Of a DNA stretch of 64,000 nt, positions 57,221 to 64,000 are shown in pieces (within the stretch, counting starts at the first letter, position 1; the number at the start of each line of letters is the position of its first letter). The DNA lies in the NCBI GenBank assembly GCA_002786065.1, contig NHNY01000026.1, forward strand, positions 62,001 through 126,000. Reading direction: 5' to 3'. A program made the translations under genes and the position numbers. The DNA comes from Microcyclospora pomicola (taxonomy: Eukaryota > Ascomycota > Dothideomycetes > Capnodiales). The notes under the pieces are model-generated. The model was not told the origin of the DNA. It did no database searches and worked only from the letters and a program-made list of their open reading frames with translations.

Positions 57221-60112
57221 GATGGGACCCCTCACACCAATAGCCTACTCAAGTATCTCTCATGTATAGTTGTGTACTGAGCACTGTTGCAGGCGTGTTG
57301 CTTTTGTCGTGACAAGCAAAGGTAATATTTCGGTGGCTTCTTCTGTCGCGGACGGAGGGGAGATGTCTTGTTACAGGAGGTAAATGGGAACCCCAAGATC
57401 GATGTTTCTGATTCGTGGACAGCTTGGGATCATTGAGGGCATCTAAAGTGACGACTGGCTTGTGGAAGTTCAAAGTGGCCTGTCCGAAAGGGGAAACTTT
57501 GTCGAGGATGTACTCTACGATATAGCTCCGCCCCCGAACCACAACATCTCTGCTGAAGTTCGGAGCAGTGTCGACATTGGAGTACTACAGTGAACATAAT
57601 GGTATATCGTCAGTCGACCGTTGTTAGCAAGTTGCAGTAGCTAATCAAAATACAGCCTTCCAACCTGCCAAACCTACGACGTCTCTTTGTCGAGGCGCGT
57701 ACAGAAGCTGAGGAAAGCGCGTACTCCCGGAACGCTGTATGCTCAACATCTTCTATCCTGAAGAATGTCCTGGCTAACGCTCAGCTCTAGTTCTACAATC
57801 TTGTCCTCTTCATGTCGTCCGTGGCTGTTTTCAGTCTGGTGGCGCAGAAGCTTCATGGAAAGGCGTGAAGAATACTGCTGCCAGCGAAACTCAGCCCGGG
57901 CATGCAGATGTGCATTCACTATTCCAGTTCATGGTCCAGTTTGATGGCAACAAGAGAACTGTTAGACGTCATCCGATGCAAACTGATGCTACCATCGCCA
58001 TAAATGCCATGGAACCCGTGTTACCTCGCGGCTCAAGCTCTTGTCAAGGCTGCTCTCCCAGGCGATTGACGACGTGAAGAGACCACGAAGTGTTGCCATC
58101 CATCGAAGCAACACGATCGTGACCTAAATACGCACTTCTGGAGACCCTCAGAGCTCGCGAGCCTGAACACAGCCGTCATCTCGAACACTCTGGTTGCGTC
58201 ATAATCTTCTGGCTCAGAATCAAATGAAGCACATCCGTTTTCGTGGCGTTGGCGATGAGGTCAATGGCACATTGATCTCACTGAAATGATACTTCCGTGG
58301 GCAGGAAGCCGCGGCATCGGCCGATTGACGGGAGAAGGAAAATGAGTGACAAGAAGAGTAATCAGCTGCGGCGTGTCACACGTAGGAGACTGTAGTGTGA
58401 AGTCTTGATGAAAGAACCTGTTCGTTGAACAGTACACGGTGCAGACCACCTCCTGAATTTTCGAACTCATGTTCACACTGTTCCGCCCTAGTCGCACAAA
58501 TACCATAGAGTAGTCTTAGGTATTGCCATTCATCATACATGATACACCACATCGATGCACACTGCATCGCTCCTTACCAAACCGATCGCGCCCATCCCCA
58601 GCAACCTCGGCACCTCACCCGTCCACGAGCCACGATCTCCAGCACCTGCCGAGTGAGCCAAGCGACCCATCTAGGGACAGTACCGTAAACGAGTGTCAGT
58701 GCCGCGCCCAGCAAAAGGCAATTGACCTACCGAAGCGCGGCAACGGGCGCAGACACGTATAGAGTGGTTAGTGTAGAGACATCCCCGTCAGTCAGGAAAG
58801 GCATACGTATGTATGCACATGTATATAGATAACGTTCGAACTTTCAACGTACCGTACAGCTTTTCTTGCGAGGTGACTAGACATGTATCTGCATAAGGTA
58901 ATTTTCTGGCTACAGTAAAGGAACATCGAAGCTGGCCGAGGGAGGCAGATCATAAGGTAAGTTAAGTTACCTTACCTTAGGTAGTCTCGCATCCATCGGC
59001 CCATCGCTTCCGGCGCGGCCAGCCAGCCGGCCAGCCAGCCTAAGCCGCGACGAGATAAGGTTTGTCTGACGGGAGACCCGCGGTAGTAGTAATAGTCGAC
59101 TAGTAGTGTCGAGCGTCAAGAATTGAAACAGGTCGGTTGTTGGCTGGCTAGAGGTACCGTAGCAAACGGTGCGGTTTGGGTCTCGGGGTATCGTATCTTC
59201 TGCCGGGAGATTGTGGGGAAATGTTTCGAGGGTGAGTGGAATGGAATGGAAGGGTGCGGTCCTGCGGAAGATGTGCGGTGTCTGTCAGGTGTGCTTAAGG
59301 TACCTTAGGCAGGCAGGCAGGCGGATCATTGTGGCGTGGAGACTCGAGCAAGGAGGGAGGTGCTTTGCTTCTTGGTTCGGGTGGACACTCCAAGTGAAAC
59401 GTTCATCATGAGAAGTAGAAAATCGTACATTATCTCTCAAGACATTCAAGTACGAGTAGAAATCCATACTCAACGCTGCCCTGTGGCCAAATGGAATACT
59501 AGCTGCTGACAGCTCGCACATTAGCAGCGACGAACCCAAGAAGGTCATTTAGTAAAGACATAAGGTATTGAATGTTGGAAAATTTGCTGATACATCCGAC
59601 CGCATCAGCAAGTATGGTATAGCAGATGCTTAGCTATGAATACATGTTATAACGCCGATATTCCCAGCAGGCCTCGCGCGCGCAGTAATAAACACCCCTC
59701 CGCTGCACTTCGCACGGGAGTCATGTCTTCACAGCCATTATCCCCCCTGTGCACGCACACTTGATCTGTGAAATGCGATTGAGAAAAACTCCTGCCTGAT
59801 TCAAAGTAACTCCATGAGAACGCCGAGTGATTGAATGGGGTATGGTCGACTTGCAGAAAGAGGGAGCGGTGGTGGTGTGGTGTGTATGCCGCTCGTCCAC
59901 TCGTGGCTCCGATCTTGAGCAGATCCGGCAAGTCGTCGTTGGTAAGGTGTGGTGATTAAAAGTGGTTGAAGAAGATGTGTCGGCCACGACGAGAGCACAC
60001 ACGACCCGCATGCCGCTGAACGCAAATCAAAGCAAATCGCAAAGGATGATCCAGTGTATTGAACCGGTCATGAGAAAATGACACTCATTGCCAGTGGCAA
60101 GTGTACGTTGAT
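57221..60112. other. Gene-poor region
   Basis: About 2.9 kb upstream of AP-1 beta. ORFs here are short, overlap on both strands and resemble nothing. AAGGTAAG/CTTACCTTA motifs cluster at 58955-58985 and 59297-59310, and a CCAGCCGGCCAGCCAGCC run lies near 59020. Confidence 0.45.
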
Positions 60113-60325
60113 TCACCGCCTAAAGCCATACGCGGAAGCTGGGCGTGACTCGCGCGGCGACGGCGGCGGGACGGTGGTCTCGTCCTGCTTGACGACTCGT
60201 AAGGAGAGATCGTTGCGTGGCTTGGAGGCGGAGGCCTTGAAGGCGTTGCGGATGTCGTCGGTGGAGAAGGAGTCGTTGCGTGGGAGCTGGACGGAGTTGG
60301 AAGGCATCGGCATTGTGTCCGCCAT
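60113..60325 (-). CDS. Small hypothetical protein (70 aa)
   Basis: ATG at 60325 in a good context (CAAGTAATGGCG), preceded by a CA- and CT-rich leader typical of fungal 5' UTRs. The product is polar and charged, with a central DDIRNAFKASASKPRNDLSL segment likely to form a helix and a Pro/Ser/Arg tail (PPPSPRESRPASAYGFRR). It has no signal peptide or membrane span. I do not recognise it. The same frame is open upstream to 60514 but without an ATG, so the short form is preferred. Confidence 0.5.
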   Translation of the reverse strand: MADTMPMPSNSVQLPRNDSFSTDDIRNAFKASASKPRNDLSLRVVKQDETTVPPPSPRESRPASAYGFRR

Positions 60326-63203
60326 TACTTGGGTTGGGAGGAGATTGGGAGTGGGTGAGGTGGAAGTTGTGTTGTGTGAGGAAGGTCGAGAGCTTGTTGT
60401 TATTGAAGTGTCAGGTAGCTGTCGAGTATAAAAGTGTTGATTTTGATCTGCTGAGATGCTTGAATGGGTCTTCGTGGGTGGTGATAGTAGCCTTGGGTTG
60501 GTATGGGAAAGCAAGGGAAGAGATCACGAACTAGAGGAATGGGGGACGAGCAAGGGGATAAGTACGAAGGCCGTTCGGCACCTTTGACCCTTTTGCTGTA
60601 ACGTTGCCTTCCCCGGTTACAGGATGTACCTTGGAAAAGAAAGTTAAGGTATGGGTTTGGTGATACAGGACTGTGGCTAAGAATACTGTAATGGCTAGCG
60701 AGGTGCACATCCCACGCCAACGCCACCGAGAGCAACCCGCGCTCGGAAGCGTCGCAGCAATGGCGTTCCTTGCTTGGGCTGCGGGCTGACTAGGGGAACC
60801 CGAACACACTCGAGCCTCGCACCCGCGGTGCCGGTTCGTCCAACGGCCACTATCCACAACGATCCAGCGCATCCATCTCCCACCGCCAAATCACGGTTCC
60901 GTGACACCAAGAGCCCCGTGCCGGGTTTGATATCGAGTCCGGGCGGGTTAAGTGGAATGGGGAAGAGCCGGATGTGTGCAGGGTGCATCCAGTAGTCGCC
61001 TCATATAGCATCGCATCGCAATCCGGACGTTTCACGGTCCACGGCCACGCATACCTCGCATACGTTACTGTATGTCTGTTGGCAACCCCAGAGCTAGGAT
61101 CAAGGAAGAACCGGCGCGATGGGTCGTGGACTCGTCGGGGGACGGGGATGATGTGAGGATCAGGCTCCCCTCAGCGTATGGCATCCTTGTCCTTGACCAC
61201 GACGACGGACGATGCTGCTGATGCTGACAACGAACCCGCGCGCCATGATTATGAGTTGTCGAGTGCGTGGGATGACCTCAAGATGAGACGAGAATCCTCG
61301 TCAAGGCTGTCGAGGCCCGATGTCGCTGCTAGCATAGCTGATGTCGTGTATGCGGTGTACCGTGGATGTACTGTATGTACCATACAAGTGATGACTTGTC
61401 ACCGATCTCACCGCCCATTTCTTCGCGTGTAACAAGAAAGGAGGCGCGGATCACCGACCTGATTTGCAGTCTCGAGGGTCTGGCAGTCCCGGATCTACAG
61501 CGGAGAAAACATGGAGAAAGGGTGTGGCTACGAATCAACTCGACGTTCTTGATGCTTGGGCTAGGAGTTCCGTCGATAGACTCGTTGGCGTCAGCGCTCC
61601 GAGAACTGTCGTATGTTAGATACCTCCTATCGCAACTGTCGTACGATAAACCACATCTTCGCGACCGCCGAGGCTCGCCATGTCCTATGAAATGCCTGAA
61701 CTCGGCTGGGCATCTTGGTCGTATCTCATGTGTCTTGTACAAGCAAACGCCGTACGTATATAAGGTACGTATCCGCCGTCTCACCATCTTTCCGAGCCTG
61801 TTATATGACCACATGTATCACCATTGTTTGACGACGGATGCGCGGACCACTACTACCACCATCATCATTGCATCGTATCCGGGGATCCCATCCTACACTA
61901 CCTACACAATCCATTCCCCACGTTGTCGGCGCCGGCCGTTAGCTGGCACTAAACTACACGTATGTACGAGAACTCGTCTTGATCCGCGTCGCTGCAAGAT
62001 GATGTTCTCGGACAATCATCTTGAATCATCCGGCGTACCTTGTCTCTCGAGCAATACATTATACATACGTGTCCGCCGAAGCAGTAAACGAGATTATGGT
62101 CTCAAGGCTTCGGAGCCAGGTTTCCTCCCATGCCATCTCCGATGCTGGTGGGTTTCTAGCCTCGAGTGTCTCTTCATGACCACTCGGCCTGATGTTTGCA
62201 CATGTGAAAGTATGGGATGACTCTCCATCCGACTACTACTCCTCTATTTGCCCGTATCCCCGGCTCCACCACTCCCATAAGGTTTGCCGCCCGGGGAAAG
62301 GGGAAGTGGGCGCGCCACACCTGGCGCCGCAAGACAGCCGCGAGACATTCATCCCGTGAGAACCACGGCATGAGAAGCGCCCTCCCTCCCTCCCACCGCT
62401 CCCAGCACATACACGATACACACTGTATCGGTACATACCGCGTCACTGCCTGATACACATGCAAGACGATCCATGGAGAGCGTCCTCCACCACCCGGCTC
62501 GAAACGTGGACCGAACCACCGTCCGCTGCTCGTCGGGCCGTGGTGGGACAGCACATACGTTACGGCCAGCACGTCCCGATGGCTTTAGGGTGGGGGGCGC
62601 ACAGCTCTACATGCCCCAGACGTGCGATGTGGCGATGTGGTACGGTGGCGGCGTGCGGTGTCATGTCGAATCTGTGCGTGTCTTTCGATAATGTCGAAAG
62701 CGGACGGGTCGCGTCTGTGTGGCTACACGGGCATGGACTGTACAGTACAGTAACTATCTTAGTACCCATGATGTAGAATCAAATGTGCAGTCGCGGCACT
62801 TGCGTTCTTCTCGACCCGGGTGTGATGCGCTCACCGACTATGTGTGCTTGCTTGCTACCTACCCCAGCCTGCTGAGAGGCTGACACGCACATGTCGTCTG
62901 CTCGTTGATGAGCGGTACTATTCGCGAAGATGGGCGGTGTGATGAGACATGGATGGAGATGATACGGGCATGCGGTTTAGTTGGGTACAGTATACACGTT
63001 TAGGCGTATTGATGTCGATAGTGAGAAGGATTTATACCTTGCGATCATCGAATTACCATCGCCGATGATAGGAACACTCTCAAGGCCACACACCTCAGTT
63101 ACATGGTATCATTCCCACATGCTGTTCTGTATCCTACACACATATCGTAACAAAAGCCGATGGTCATCTCGCATCCCTGCGCTTCATTACGCGCAATATT
63201 CTG
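60326..63203. other. Gene-poor region
   Basis: About 2.9 kb. Its one long frame (61366-62220, listed separately) is doubtful; the minus strand is also open for 161 codons at 61329-61814. Other frames are short and overlapping. Confidence 0.4.
61366..62220 (+). CDS. Doubtful open reading frame (284 codons)
   Basis: The frame opens with ATG (MYCMYHTSDDLSPISPPI) and is the longest in this gene-poor stretch. The product is rich in Arg, Ser, Thr, Tyr and Cys, has a poly-Thr/Ile patch and shows no domain I recognise. Antisense is also open for part of it. Such composition is more typical of chance frames, but the length is above what I would expect by chance, so I record it. Confidence 0.2.
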   Translation: MYCMYHTSDDLSPISPPISSRVTRKEARITDLICSLEGLAVPDLQRRKHGERVWLRINSTFLMLGLGVPSIDSLASALRELSYVRYLLSQLSYDKPHLRDRRGSPCPMKCLNSAGHLGRISCVLYKQTPYVYKVRIRRLTIFPSLLYDHMYHHCLTTDARTTTTTIIIASYPGIPSYTTYTIHSPRCRRRPLAGTKLHVCTRTRLDPRRCKMMFSDNHLESSGVPCLSSNTLYIRVRRSSKRDYGLKASEPGFLPCHLRCWWVSSLECLFMTTRPDVCTCESMG

Positions 63204-64000
63204 CTACGAGTCCAATGCTATCCCTCGCATCGTCAAGATTTTATTCCGGGCCATGCGCACTTCTTCGGGGCTCGTCTCTTGTGACGGAGGGTCCTTTTGT
63301 GCTCCGATGGCATCGCTGATGCCGTAGCTGACCAGCGACTTATCCTCGCTCGTCCTGATATCCGCCTTTCGTTCAGGCGGTGCTACACCTGTCGCTATGG
63401 CTTCGTCGACGGCCTTGTCGAAGGCGATGTCGTGATCGTTCGCGAGCGCAAGGAGCTGAGTGACGCTCTTCCAGTTCTCGTAGCGGAGCGTACCAAACGG
63501 TATTCCTGTGACACTGTGTGCTGGCTCTTTGGGCTCGACTGGGACACTGTCATTAACGAGAACAGTATCCGGCTCTGATGAAGTATCATTCTCTTCGATA
63601 TTTGCTGGATCAATGGTTCGTTGCTCTGTTGAGAGCTCATCGTACAGCTTTCGTAGCTCAACTTCAGGCATGAGCTTCTCAGGTGCATACAGAGTCATTG
63701 GCAGACCTTGCTGGCTGAAGTTCTGAACCTTAGGGCGTGTCTCCGTCAGGCTTGCTATAGCGTCAACGTCTGCTCGGAGCTTCTGCAGCTCGGCAAACAG
63801 TGCAGACACGTCTAGATCTGCCCTCGCCTGGCCTTGTTCGAAAACATCAGGTTCTGGAGCATCCAAGTGTGCAAAAATGCCCTCATGATCTGTTGCTGGG
63901 ATTACGTCTTTGAGCTCTTCGACCATTTTGCGGGCAAAGTCGACGCAGTTGCTCCGCGTGGCCGCCTTGATCAAGATGTGGATATCCGTGGTACCTGGCC
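63204..64000 (-). CDS. C-terminal part of an unrecognised protein (5' end outside window)
   Basis: The minus-strand frame is open from the right edge to the stop at 63204, at least 264 codons. It begins within PGTTDIHILIKAATRSNCVDFARK, which looks like an ordered alpha-helical domain. A helical segment follows (LDVSALFAELQKLRADVDAI), then an acidic linker, and then another ordered part (FGTLRYENWKSVTQLLALAN). The last 60 residues are charged. No catalytic motif is seen and I cannot name a family. The absence of stops and the ordered composition argue that it is real. Confidence 0.75.
   Translation of the reverse strand, partial: PGTTDIHILIKAATRSNCVDFARKMVEELKDVIPATDHEGIFAHLDAPEPDVFEQGQARADLDVSALFAELQKLRADVDAIASLTETRPKVQNFSQQGLPMTLYAPEKLMPEVELRKLYDELSTEQRTIDPANIEENDTSSEPDTVLVNDSVPVEPKEPAHSVTGIPFGTLRYENWKSVTQLLALANDHDIAFDKAVDEAIATGVAPPERKADIRTSEDKSLVSYGISDAIGAQKDPPSQETSPEEVRMARNKILTMRGIALDS

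Noticed and set aside
1-64000. tRNA, rRNA and CRISPR features
   Set aside because: I looked for T-loop GTTCGA contexts, rRNA-like conserved runs and regularly spaced repeats and found none that hold up by eye; a covariance-model scan could still reveal a split or divergent tRNA.

Overview
The window is nuclear DNA of a filamentous ascomycete. Genes have one to eight short introns, almost all about 50-80 bp, with GTATGT/GTAAGT-like donors, CTGAC branch points and AG acceptors. Intergenic DNA carries AAGGTACCTT-type motifs, and the gene set (HIS7 fusion, TAF12, RPA2, RCR-type protein, Zn2Cys6 regulator, highly reducing PKS) is that of Pezizomycotina. A dothideomycete is my best guess, but that is inference. 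All spliced models below were built by hand from splice signals and reading-frame continuity.

Region 1 (1-31.9 kb) is gene-dense and mostly housekeeping: a phosphoglucomutase-family enzyme cut by the window edge, a WDR5/Swd3 WD40 protein, a MOSC-domain protein, two proteins of unknown function, IMP3 and HIS7 as a divergent pair, a WW-domain protein, a multipass membrane protein with a large ectodomain, a proline-rich unknown protein, a SURF6/Rrp14 ribosome-biogenesis factor, an RCR-type membrane protein, an ARL8 GTPase, RNA polymerase I subunit RPA2 and TAF12.

Region 2 (32.6-48.3 kb) is a secondary-metabolite cluster. A 2568-residue highly reducing polyketide synthase (KS-AT-DH-MT-ER-KR-ACP, no release domain) lies between two FSH1/LovG-type serine hydrolases. 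One of them (307 aa) is divergently transcribed from the PKS promoter. An MFS drug:H+ antiporter-type exporter and a Zn2Cys6 regulator follow. The SAM-binding loop of the PKS methyltransferase domain is degenerate, so an unmethylated or differently methylated product is expected. The likely logic is that the PKS builds the chain, a trans hydrolase releases it, the MFS protein exports it and the Zn2Cys6 protein controls expression.

Region 3 (48.3-54.9 kb) is gene-poor and holds what I consider the least expected content: two tiny intron-containing genes coding 71- and 44-residue proteins with hydrophobic N-termini. The second is preceded, just upstream of its TATA-like box, by an array of GGGACC-N3-GGTCCC palindromes and half-sites. 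A 16-bp perfect inverted repeat lies upstream of the first.

Region 4 (54.9-64 kb) has the AP-1 beta-adaptin gene, then about 6 kb with few supportable genes (one likely 70-residue protein), and the 3' part of an unrecognised gene running off the right edge.
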